Below, piece after piece: positions 10,074 through 18,109 of a stretch of 64,000 nt of DNA. The DNA is taken from the NCBI GenBank assembly GCA_005880315.1, contig VBHB01000079.1:1-64000 (forward strand), in the 5' to 3' direction. The notes beneath the pieces were generated by a model. That model worked only from the letters and a program-made list of their open reading frames with translations. It did not search any database and was not told the origin of the DNA. Source of the DNA: Chloroflexota bacterium (GTDB lineage Bacteria > Chloroflexota > Dormibacteria > Dormibacterales > Dormibacteraceae). Numbering within the stretch: the first letter of the stretch is position 1; each line of letters opens with the position of its first letter. Position numbers and translations under genes: made by a program.

Positions 10074-11237
10074 ATGACTCAGGCAGTGATTGCAGCACTT
10101 GGCCGTTCCCCGATCGGTCGCGCACGCAAGGGATCGCTGGTCGATGTCCGCCCCGACGACCTCGCCTCGTACGTGGTGATGAAGGTCCTCGAGAAGGTGC
10201 CCGAGCTCGATCGCTCGGAGATCGAAGACCTCATCTGCGGGTGCGGGCTGCCGGGAGGCGAGCAGGGGCACAACATCGGCCGCGTGGTCTCGATCCTGAG
10301 CCGGCTCGACGTTCCGGGTGTGACCGTCAACCGCTACTGCTCATCGTCTCTGATGACGACAAGGATCGCCGCGCACGCCATCGAGGCCGGCGAAGGCGAT
10401 GTGTTTCTTTCCGTCGGAGTCGAGTGCGTTTCGCGGTACGGCAGCGGCTATCCCGACGCGTCAGATACGTACAACCCCCGGCTCGTGTCGGGCAACACCG
10501 AGGAGTATCCCGACATCTACATTGCGATGGGCCAGACCGCTGAGAACGTCGCTCGGCGCGAGAAGATCGGCCGCGAGGAGCAGGACCGTTACGCCGTGAA
10601 GAGCCAGGCCGCCGCCGTGAAGGCGCGCGACGACGGATTCTTCGATCGCGAGATCATCCCGGTGCCACTTCCGAACGGCGAGACATTCACGAAGGACGAC
10701 GGCCCGCGGCCGGGCACGACCATGGAGGTGCTGGCCACCTTGAAGCCGGCCTTCCGCGAGGATGGCACGGTGACCGCTGGCAACTCATGCCCCCTCAACG
10801 ACGGTGCCGCAGCCGTGGTCGTGATGTCCGAGCGCCGGGCCAAGGAGCTGGGCATCAAACCACTGGCCCGCGTCATCTCGACCGGCATGACGGCGCTCGA
10901 GCCGGAGCTCATGGGCCTGGGTCCGATCGAAGCGTCGAAGCAGGCGCTCAAGCGCGCGAAGATGACGATCGACGACATCGACATCGTCGAGATCAACGAA
11001 GCTTTCGCCGCCCAGGTCATCCCCTCAGCGAGGGGCATCGGCGTCGACCCGTTCAGCGACAAGCTCAACCCCCACGGCGGCGCGATCGCGCTCGGCCACC
11101 CGTTTGGAATGACAGGCGCCCGCATCCTATGCACCCTGCTCAACGGCTTGCGCGAGAAGGACAAGACCTACGGCCTGGAAACGATGTGCGTGGGCGGTGG
11201 CCAGGGCATGGCAATGATCGTGGAACGCTTGAACTAA
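10074..11237 (+). CDS. thiolase family protein (acetyl-CoA acetyltransferase)
   Basis: 387 aa; NRYCSSSL active-site region, NEAFAAQV, NPHGGAIALGHPFGMTGAR and GGGQGMAMIVERLN motifs. Confidence 0.92.
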   Translation: MTQAVIAALGRSPIGRARKGSLVDVRPDDLASYVVMKVLEKVPELDRSEIEDLICGCGLPGGEQGHNIGRVVSILSRLDVPGVTVNRYCSSSLMTTRIAAHAIEAGEGDVFLSVGVECVSRYGSGYPDASDTYNPRLVSGNTEEYPDIYIAMGQTAENVARREKIGREEQDRYAVKSQAAAVKARDDGFFDREIIPVPLPNGETFTKDDGPRPGTTMEVLATLKPAFREDGTVTAGNSCPLNDGAAAVVVMSERRAKELGIKPLARVISTGMTALEPELMGLGPIEASKQALKRAKMTIDDIDIVEINEAFAAQVIPSARGIGVDPFSDKLNPHGGAIALGHPFGMTGARILCTLLNGLREKDKTYGLETMCVGGGQGMAMIVERLN

Positions 11238-11257
11238 TGCCCGGAAGAAATACTCCG

Positions 11258-11288
11258 GGGTCCCCGCGAAATCGAAGATTTCGTGGGG
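11258..11288 (+). repeat. dispersed palindromic element, copy A (GGGGTCCCC + hairpin)
   Basis: CCCCGCGAAATC-GAA-GATTTCGTGGGG, 12-bp stem with one G-T pair, preceded by GGGGT. Confidence 0.6.
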
Positions 11289-11296
11289 TGGAGTGC

Positions 11297-11326
11297 ATGG
11301 CCATGATCGTGGAGCGCCTGAACTAA
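11297..11326 (+). repeat. duplicate of the last 30 bp of the thiolase gene
   Basis: atggccatgatcgtggagcgcctgaactaa versus 11208-11237 atggcaatgatcgtggaacgcttgaactaa; 27/30 identical, all three differences synonymous for MAMIVERLN. Confidence 0.85.
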
Positions 11327-12438
11327 GGCACGACGATCCAGCGCTGGAGATCGTCCGCTGCCAGCGCATCGCCGAGCCGGATGCGGTAGCGACCCGGGCC
11401 GGGAATGAAGACGGTGATCTCGCCCGTCGCCGGCCTCGTGAAGGTGATGCCCGACATTGAGAGCTGCATCTGCCGACCCGACGCGTCGAACACCTGCGGG
11501 GAGAAGTAGTCGCGCTCCAGCTGCCGCTCTTCTGCGGTGGGTGGCGGCGGTGGCACGTTCGGGTCGGTCCTGTTGCCGCCTGCCGCCCACAACTCGTTGA
11601 CGCGGTCGAGGGCCGGCCCGTCGATTGTCCACCGAATCACCAACGTGGTCGCGCTCGAGCGAATCGACGTAAAGGTGTAGGTGGCCTGTGGCACCCGAAC
11701 CGGCGCCGGCAGCGCGAGCGTGCGAGCGGGCTCCGCGACCAGGGTTGCATGCAGAATCCAATCGCCATGGATCTCGCCGGTGCCTCGAAGCCACAGGGCA
11801 TCGATGCTGGTCACATGCAGCGTCAGGCGTGCGCCAACGCGGGATGCGGGCCAGGCAAGCGGCGTGAACGGAATCCAGTTCGGTGAGCCGACTCCGCTGG
11901 GCACGTAGGCATGGCCGAACTGGTCGCTCAGGCTGAAGTCGCCCAACCCGTAGTCGCCAGGACTCATGCCATATCCCTTGGGATTGCCGTCCAGGCCCTT
12001 TCCGTCTATCGAGACGAACAGAACCGTTCGCAGGCCGTCCGCATAACCCGCGGCCAGGCGCAGGGTATGGCCCGACGCTGTCGCCGAGTCGTTCACGGCC
12101 GTCAACTGCCGGGTGTTCAGGCCAAAGGTGGCGAGGACCGTGCTCGAAGGCCCACCGACGCCCGGAGCATCGGCCAGCGCCCGGCCGTAGGTGGGAGCGT
12201 AGTAAGCGGCGACCACGTTCAAGAGAATCGCGATCGCGATGGTCGCCGCGATGGCGCCCAGACGGACGACCCATCGCCGGTTAGCGCGCACAGGTGCCCG
12301 CTGCTGCGTAGGGGCAGCCGGAATGTGCAGCTCGATGATTCGGCCCAGGGCTCTCGAATCTTCGGGGCCGACGAGGAGACTCTCATCGAGGGAGCGCAAG
12401 CGCTCGTCGATCTCTTCAAGGGTGATGGGGCGGGTCAT
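11323..12438 (-). CDS. putative anti-sigma-like single-pass membrane protein (DUF4179-like ectodomain)
   Basis: 371 aa, short cytoplasmic N-terminus, one TM (VVRLGAIAATIAIAILLNVVAAYY), large ectodomain; ATGA overlap with ECF sigma gene. Confidence 0.6.
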   Translation of the reverse strand: MTRPITLEEIDERLRSLDESLLVGPEDSRALGRIIELHIPAAPTQQRAPVRANRRWVVRLGAIAATIAIAILLNVVAAYYAPTYGRALADAPGVGGPSSTVLATFGLNTRQLTAVNDSATASGHTLRLAAGYADGLRTVLFVSIDGKGLDGNPKGYGMSPGDYGLGDFSLSDQFGHAYVPSGVGSPNWIPFTPLAWPASRVGARLTLHVTSIDALWLRGTGEIHGDWILHATLVAEPARTLALPAPVRVPQATYTFTSIRSSATTLVIRWTIDGPALDRVNELWAAGGNRTDPNVPPPPPTAEERQLERDYFSPQVFDASGRQMQLSMSGITFTRPATGEITVFIPGPGRYRIRLGDALAADDLQRWIVVP

Positions 12439-12968
12439 GAAGACTCCTCCAGTGATATGGATGAGAGGCGCGCCCGTAGGCCGTCACGGCCGCGGAGCAA
12501 GAGCTGTTTGGCCGCGTTTTCGCTGCAGCCCATGATTCGGGCGACGTCGGCGATCGCAAGGTCGTCGCAGTAGCGCAGCCATAGCGCCGCGCGCTGGCGG
12601 GACGGCAGCCGTCGCATGGCGCCGACGAGCTCTGGGTCGATCTCAGAACGAAGGCCTTCAGGCGCGGGTGCATCCCAGCCGGCCGGGAGCGGCATCCACT
12701 CAGGTAGGCGCCGCCGGCTCAGGCGGTAGACGATCGAGAGAAACCAGGGTCGAAACTCACCGGTCCGCGTCGAGCGGTATCGCCATCCGCGGAGCGCAGC
12801 TTCCTGGACGATGTCCATGGCCTCGTCTGTGCTTCGTCCCAGCTGGCGCGCGAGCAAGAAGGCCGACCGGCTCACCTGCCTGAAAGCGGCCTCGAACTCC
12901 CGCGGATCGTCAGAGACGAGCGCGACTGGCGGGGTTCGGCCTGGATCGGCTGCTGCCTGGGCGATCAC
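12435..12968 (-). CDS. ECF RNA polymerase sigma factor
   Basis: 177 aa; sigma2 (SAFLLARQLGRSTDEAMDIVQEAALRGWR) and sigma4 (LPSRQRAALWLRYCDDLAIADVARIMGCSENAAKQLLLRGRDGLR). GTG start. Confidence 0.88.
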   Translation of the reverse strand: MIAQAAADPGRTPPVALVSDDPREFEAAFRQVSRSAFLLARQLGRSTDEAMDIVQEAALRGWRYRSTRTGEFRPWFLSIVYRLSRRRLPEWMPLPAGWDAPAPEGLRSEIDPELVGAMRRLPSRQRAALWLRYCDDLAIADVARIMGCSENAAKQLLLRGRDGLRARLSSISLEESS

Positions 12969-12973
12969 GCCTG

Positions 12974-13002
12974 TTAGACCTGTTTTCCCCCCGGAAGGTA
13001 AC
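12974..13002 (-). promoter_or_regulatory. candidate ECF-type promoter (GTTACC-N17-GTCTAA)
   Basis: Reverse-strand GTTACC-TTCCGGGGGGAAAACAG-GTCTAA directly upstream of the sigma gene; same layout as 28469-28497. Confidence 0.5.
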
Positions 13003-13028
13003 GTGCCGAGCAGGACTCGGGGCGGCGG

Positions 13029-13541
13029 CTAGAGCTTGGCCGGCTCCGGGGTGGCTTTGAGAAGCCCGTCGAGGACCCGGCGCAGCAGCTTCTTCAGCGT
13101 GGCCTGCTCTTCGGGGCTCAGCTCGCCAAGGATCTCCTCCTCGAGCCCTTCGCGTGCCTTCTCGGCTCGTGCGACCGCGGCTTTGCCCGATTCTGTGATC
13201 TCGACCAGGTGGCGCCGGCGATCGTGAGGGTCGCGCCGGCGGACTGACAAGCCGGCCGCTTCCAGCTCGTTCAACAGCAGAACCACCGCATTGGCGTCGA
13301 CCAGCATCGCCGTCTCGAGCTCCTGCTGGGACACTGGGCCGTGGTCCTGGACGTAGCCCAGGGTCATGAACTGCTTAAGGCGCATGCCAAGGATCTCCTC
13401 CGTGGTGCGCCGATGCAGCGCCTTGGAGATCTGGGTGACCAGGGCTATCAGCCCCGCCCCGCTGCCTTTCTCCCTTTCCATCTTGGCCTCTTCTGATCCT
13501 AGCACTAGATGAGAACCATTCCCACTTTCCAGATAATCCAT
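13029..13541 (-). CDS. MarR family transcriptional regulator
   Basis: Winged-helix pattern VSQQELETAMLVDANAVVLLLNELEAAGLSVRRRDPHDRRRHLVEITESGK; true start may be internal (MEREKGSG). Confidence 0.87.
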   Translation of the reverse strand: MDYLESGNGSHLVLGSEEAKMEREKGSGAGLIALVTQISKALHRRTTEEILGMRLKQFMTLGYVQDHGPVSQQELETAMLVDANAVVLLLNELEAAGLSVRRRDPHDRRRHLVEITESGKAAVARAEKAREGLEEEILGELSPEEQATLKKLLRRVLDGLLKATPEPAKL

Positions 13542-13608
13542 GCAATAAGGACGATAATGATCCTGTTATAGTGATCGTCACGAAGGCCGGTTCATCTGTG
13601 GAGGCATT

Positions 13609-15096
13609 ATGAAAATTCATTCTTCGGCAATTCGACCCCCGACAAGCGACCTGCGGCGCTGGGTCGCCCTGGTCGTGGTCTGCCTCGGGCAGCTGATGAT
13701 CGTCCTCGACTCGACGATCGTGAACGTCGCGCTGCCCGCGATCCAGCGGGACCTGCACTTCACGCAGGCCGACCTGACCTGGGTCGTGAACGCGTATCTG
13801 ATCACCTATGGCAGCTTCCTGCTACTGGCCGGCCGCGCCGGCGACCTGATCGGCCGCAAGAAGGTCTTCCTCGCGGGAGTGATCGTCTTCACCGTCACCT
13901 CGGCGCTGACCGGGCTGGCCCGCGATCCTGCCACCCTGGTCGCCACACGGGCGCTGCAGGGGCTGGGTGGTGCGCTGTCGGCCGGCGTGATCATCGCCCT
14001 CATCGTCACGGGCTTTCCCAAGCCTCAGGAACGAGCCCAGGCGATGAGCGTCCTCACGTTCGTGGTCGCCGGAGGCGGCTCGCTCGGCCTGCTGGCCGGC
14101 GGATTGCTGACCCAGATGATCAACTGGCACTGGATCTTCTTCATCAACGTGCCCATCGGAGTCGGGACGATGCTGCTGGGCTGGTGGCTCATCGAGGAGA
14201 ACGAGGGCATCGGCCTGAGCCAGGGCGTCGACATCGCGGGCTCTGTGCTGATCAGCGCAGCCTTGATGATCGGCGTCTACGCGATCGTGACCGCGGCCGG
14301 GCAAGGCTGGACCTCGGCGCACACAATCGGCTTCGGCGGGGCGGCGGTTGCACTGATTGCCGGATTCATCGTGGTGGAGTCGCGCGTGAAGAATCCGATC
14401 ATGCCGTTGCGAATCCTCAGGCTCCGCTCGCTCACCGGCGCGAGCACCGCCCGCGCATTTCTCGTGGCCGGGATGTTCACGAACTTCTTCATCGGCGCCC
14501 TCTACCTCCAGCACATCAAGGGGTTCAGCGCGATCGGAATCGGGCTGGCGTTTCTGCCCTCGACGCTGGCGCTGGCGACGCTCTCGGTGGGTATCACGGC
14601 GCGGCTGATGGCACGCTTCGGTGCGAGGAGCCTGCTTGTCGTCGGTCTCTTGACGATCAGCTCAGCACTCATCCTTCTGTCTGGCGCTGACGAGCAGACG
14701 AGCTATTTCCCGAGGATCTTTGCCGCCTATCTATTGTTCGGGCTCGGGGCCGGCCTCTCGTTCATGCCGATCCTGACCATCTCGATGTCGGAAGTGCCCG
14801 CAGCCGATGCCGGCCTCGCATCAGGGTTCGGCAATCTGTCGATGCAGATGGGCGCATCGGTTGGGCTGGCCGCTTTGGGCACGATCTCGACCGACCACGC
14901 CAAATCACTGGTCGCGCAGGGCGCTTCCCTGTCGAGCGCGCTCACTGGCGGGTACCAGATCGCGTTCCTGCTGGCCGCCGCCTGCGTTGCGGCCGGCCTG
15001 CTCGTCGTCCTGCTGGTGCTCCGGTCGCCGAGCGCACCTCATATCCAGCGCGCGCCGCAGGAGGAGCGAGCGACGAGGCTGGAAGACGCCGCGTAA
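13609..15096 (+). CDS. MFS transporter, DHA2 (EmrB/QacA-like) drug exporter
   Basis: 495 aa; LGQLMIVLDSTIVNVALPAIQRDL and GRAGDLIGRKKVFLAG motifs; divergent from marR-like gene. Confidence 0.92.
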   Translation: MKIHSSAIRPPTSDLRRWVALVVVCLGQLMIVLDSTIVNVALPAIQRDLHFTQADLTWVVNAYLITYGSFLLLAGRAGDLIGRKKVFLAGVIVFTVTSALTGLARDPATLVATRALQGLGGALSAGVIIALIVTGFPKPQERAQAMSVLTFVVAGGGSLGLLAGGLLTQMINWHWIFFINVPIGVGTMLLGWWLIEENEGIGLSQGVDIAGSVLISAALMIGVYAIVTAAGQGWTSAHTIGFGGAAVALIAGFIVVESRVKNPIMPLRILRLRSLTGASTARAFLVAGMFTNFFIGALYLQHIKGFSAIGIGLAFLPSTLALATLSVGITARLMARFGARSLLVVGLLTISSALILLSGADEQTSYFPRIFAAYLLFGLGAGLSFMPILTISMSEVPAADAGLASGFGNLSMQMGASVGLAALGTISTDHAKSLVAQGASLSSALTGGYQIAFLLAAACVAAGLLVVLLVLRSPSAPHIQRAPQEERATRLEDAA

Positions 15097-15109
15097 CTGC
15101 ATGAGGATC

Positions 15110-15138
15110 GAGGGCGCCGCCGTGAGGCGGCGTCCCTC
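15110..15138. terminator. bidirectional hairpin terminator between convergent genes
   Basis: GAGGGCGCCGCC-GTGA-GGCGGCG(T)CCCTC, 12-bp stem with one bulge, in a 48-bp convergent gap. Confidence 0.65.
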
Positions 15139-15144
15139 AATCGA

Positions 15145-16974
15145 TCAGGAGGTTCGTGGGACCAGATGCTCGTCCAGGAATCGCGTGATCCGTTCGTAGA
15201 CGATCTGCTGGCTGTCGCGGCGAACGAAGCCGTGGCCCTCATCGCCCAGGGTGAGGTACTCAACCGGCCGTCCCAGCGTGCGCAGCCGATCGACCAGCTG
15301 GTCTGACTCCTCACGCGGGACGCGTGGGTCGTTGTCGCCTTGAATGACCAGCATCGGGCAGCGCACGTTTTCGACGTAGGTGATTGGAGAGCGCTGGATG
15401 AGCTTTTCGCGATCGGTGTCTAGATCGCCGATCCAGAGCTTGTTCCACCGGCGCCAGTTGGGCGGATCGTTCTCCAGCATCGTGACCAGGTTTACCGGAC
15501 CAACCACATCCACGCCGCAGCACCAGAACTCTGGCAGCCGCGTGACACAGGTCAGAGTGGCGAAGCCTCCGTACGAGCCTCCGAACACGGCCAACCGATC
15601 GGGATCGAGCTCCCGATTCGTTTGCATCCACTGCGCCACCGAGCGCAGGTCGGCGAGGTCGACGCCACCCCAGTCCCTGTGGATGCGAGTCTGCCATGAC
15701 TTGCCGTAGCCGGTGGAGCCATGGATGTTGGGCACGACTATCGCCACGCCCTTGGCGAGGAGCTCGAGCAGGATCGGGTCGTCCATCGAAGGTCGTGACT
15801 GGCCCTCGGGACCGCCGTGGATGACCAGCAATGCGGGCACTCGCGCCGCTCGACGTTCGGGGCGGTAGACGTAGCACGGGATGTCGCCCTCGGTACCCGG
15901 GATCCGGAGCGATTCGGGCCGAGGGCCGTACTGCGCGAGGGGTTCTCCCGTCACCAGCACGCGATCTTCGCCGCTCGCTAGGTCGAGGATTCGAATCTCC
16001 TCAGGACCAGCGAGCGGAAACAGCGTGTAGGCGGCCCGCGAGCCGTCTGCCGCGACGACCACGTCGCCGACCTGCCCATCAGTTACGCGCTCGCCCGTCG
16101 GCCCGCCTGCGAATCGCCAGCGAAGGCGCGAGTAGCCATCCTCGTTGACGCTCCACACCACACCGCGCCCGTCGGACGAAGCGGCCGCTATCTCGACGTC
16201 GGCGTCGGGCTTGTCGAACAGCTCGCGGCTGCCGCTGTGGAGGTCGAGCGCCTCGAGGTGCAGGAACTCGCTGCCGTGGTCGGTGATGGCGAGCATGCGA
16301 CCGTCCGCGAGCCAGCCGGCCGGGACGTTCTGCATCTCGCCCTGGTGCGTGGTGACCTCTATGACCTCGCCCGATTCGTCCTCGACCGCGAGCAGGTCCT
16401 GGTCCGTGTTCTGCGTAACGCGCATCACGGCGAGCCAGCGGCCGTCTGGAGACCAGGAGCCGGCTACATGCCACGCCGGTCCGGACACGGCCAGGCGCTG
16501 GGCCTTGCTCCTGGCATCGACGATGGCGATGTCGACGTCAGCGGGCTCCCGAGCATTGGTGCCGATCGCGACGCGCTGTCCGTCCGGAGACGCCGCCCCA
16601 CGCGACAGGTGGTGCTGCACACGATCACCTTCGCTGACCGCGAAATCTTCGACGCGCCCATCCTTGCGACGAACGTAGACCTGCCATTGCTCAGTGCCGC
16701 CGCGATGGGCTGTGCAGTAGAGCTCGCCCGATTGAGACCAGGAAAGGCCGTGCACCGATGCGCCTTCGATGTCGAACGCGCGCCGGAGCTCGCCACCGTC
16801 GACCGGGACCTCGCACACCACCGCCGGACCGTCTTTTCGAGAAGCGACCGCAAGCGTCCTGCCATCCGGCGACAGCGCGACCTGCGACGTCCCCGAATAC
16901 CGCCGGACCGTGTGGTAGGGCGGATAGACGATCGGCGGCGGCGGGGCGGTGATCTTGGTCTTGTTGTCGGTCAC
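15145..16974 (-). CDS. S9 family peptidase (prolyl-oligopeptidase-type, beta-propeller plus alpha/beta hydrolase)
   Basis: GTG start at 16974 overlapping upstream stop (GTGA); [10 protein letters not shown] nucleophile, GDNDPRVP and DEGHGF catalytic motifs. Confidence 0.88.
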   Translation of the reverse strand: MTDNKTKITAPPPPIVYPPYHTVRRYSGTSQVALSPDGRTLAVASRKDGPAVVCEVPVDGGELRRAFDIEGASVHGLSWSQSGELYCTAHRGGTEQWQVYVRRKDGRVEDFAVSEGDRVQHHLSRGAASPDGQRVAIGTNAREPADVDIAIVDARSKAQRLAVSGPAWHVAGSWSPDGRWLAVMRVTQNTDQDLLAVEDESGEVIEVTTHQGEMQNVPAGWLADGRMLAITDHGSEFLHLEALDLHSGSRELFDKPDADVEIAAASSDGRGVVWSVNEDGYSRLRWRFAGGPTGERVTDGQVGDVVVAADGSRAAYTLFPLAGPEEIRILDLASGEDRVLVTGEPLAQYGPRPESLRIPGTEGDIPCYVYRPERRAARVPALLVIHGGPEGQSRPSMDDPILLELLAKGVAIVVPNIHGSTGYGKSWQTRIHRDWGGVDLADLRSVAQWMQTNRELDPDRLAVFGGSYGGFATLTCVTRLPEFWCCGVDVVGPVNLVTMLENDPPNWRRWNKLWIGDLDTDREKLIQRSPITYVENVRCPMLVIQGDNDPRVPREESDQLVDRLRTLGRPVEYLTLGDEGHGFVRRDSQQIVYERITRFLDEHLVPRTS

Positions 16975-17156
16975 CTTTCGGCCCTCCTGTTGTAGAACCG
17001 GCACGGAGGAGATTCCGCGGTGGTGTGGAAGTTCCAGTGACGGCACCAGGCGGTGCCATCGAACATGCGGCACGTGCCGCACGTCACCTTCGGGTGCTCG
17101 ACCGGTGTCTTCTTCATATGGTGTTCCGGACGCTCGCCGGCAAACCCCGCCTTCAC
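16971..17156 (-). CDS. small Cys-rich protein, translationally coupled to S9 peptidase
   Basis: 61 aa [61 protein letters not shown]; CxxC plus two further Cys; stop overlaps the GTG of the downstream gene. Confidence 0.6.
   Translation of the reverse strand: MKAGFAGERPEHHMKKTPVEHPKVTCGTCRMFDGTAWCRHWNFHTTAESPPCRFYNRRAER
17084..17155. repeat. 72-bp direct repeat, copy 1 (5' end of small Cys-rich gene)
   Basis: tcaccttcgggtgctcgaccggtg...ccccgccttca, matching 17294-17365, offset 210 bp. Confidence 0.95.
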
Positions 17157-17186
17157 AACTTAAGTAGAACCCAATGTGGAGCAGTA

Positions 17187-17205
17187 GGCCGAATTCACTT
17201 CGGCC
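17187..17205. repeat. hairpin GGCCGAA-TTCAC-TTCGGCC followed by GTCCC
   Basis: 7-bp perfect stem; related element at 59482-59499 also flanked by tA and followed by GTCCC. Confidence 0.55.
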
Positions 17206-17266
17206 GTCCCTTATGCCTCATCCAAACGCTGCCCAGCGTGGTCGAGGAGAGGGGAGGGTCCGCGGC

Positions 17267-17284
17267 GGGGGACTGTTGTCCCCC
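17267..17284. repeat. hairpin GGGGGAC-TGTT-GTCCCCC
   Basis: 7-bp perfect GC-rich stem inside the insert between the 72-bp repeats. Confidence 0.6.
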
Positions 17285-17293
17285 CCGCGATTT

Positions 17294-17365
17294 TCACCTT
17301 CGGGTGCTCGACCGGTGTCTTCTTCATATGGTGTTCCGGACGCTCGCCGGCAAACCCCGCCTTCA
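17294..17365. repeat. 72-bp direct repeat, copy 2 (truncated duplicate of Cys-rich gene start)
   Basis: Identical to 17084-17155; begins at the tryptophan dioxygenase stop codon. Confidence 0.95.
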
Positions 17366-18109
17366 TAGCTGGGACCTAACCTCCCACAAGTCGGGGTAGA
17401 AACGCTTGCCGAGCGTGGTGCGCAGGTACTGGGCGCCGCTGCTGCCGCCGGTCCCGGTCTTGGAGCCTATCTGCCGCTCGACCATCAGCACATGCCGTGC
17501 ACGCCAGTGCGCGAACGCCTCGTCGTGGTCGAGCAGCTCCTCGCACAGGTCGAACAGGTCGCCGTGGCGCTCACGATCGTGGAAGATCTCGAGGAGAGTC
17601 GGCGCACCGTGGCGATCGACCAGGGCGTGGAAGGCATCGGCGAGCGACGGCTCGTCGAGGCGCCGCTGCAGCCGCAGCATCTCCTCGGGGGTCGCCTCCA
17701 GCCGAGCGAGATACTTCGCGTCCTTCGACCCCGACAGGAATTCGATCTCTCGGAACTGGACCGATTGAAATCCGCTCGCGGGTGCGAGCTGCGAGCGGAA
17801 GGCGAGAAAATCCTGCGGCGACATCGTCTCCAGCACATCGATCTGCTCGACCAGCAGGCGCTCGATGACGTGCACGCGGCGAAGGTGGTGCCGTGCAAAG
17901 AAGAGGTCGTCTCGATCGATGTTCGCCCGCGCCGCCTCCAGCTCGTGCAGCACGACTTTGAACCAGAGCTCGTAGACCTGGTGGGCGACGATGAAAAGTA
18001 GCTCGTCGTGCTCGTGGCTGAGGCCGTCCTGGAGCGACAGGAGCTCGGGAATCTTGAGGTAAGTGCCGTAAGAAAGCTTGCGACCCTCCTCGCCGAAGCG
18101 GCTCCCCAT
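17363..18109 (-). CDS. kynA: tryptophan 2,3-dioxygenase
   Basis: 248 aa; SYGTYLKIPELLSLQ, HDELLFIVAHQVYELWFKVVLHEL, GSKTGTGGSSGAQYLR motifs; ATGA overlap with purH. Confidence 0.93.
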   Translation of the reverse strand: MGSRFGEEGRKLSYGTYLKIPELLSLQDGLSHEHDELLFIVAHQVYELWFKVVLHELEAARANIDRDDLFFARHHLRRVHVIERLLVEQIDVLETMSPQDFLAFRSQLAPASGFQSVQFREIEFLSGSKDAKYLARLEATPEEMLRLQRRLDEPSLADAFHALVDRHGAPTLLEIFHDRERHGDLFDLCEELLDHDEAFAHWRARHVLMVERQIGSKTGTGGSSGAQYLRTTLGKRFYPDLWEVRSQL

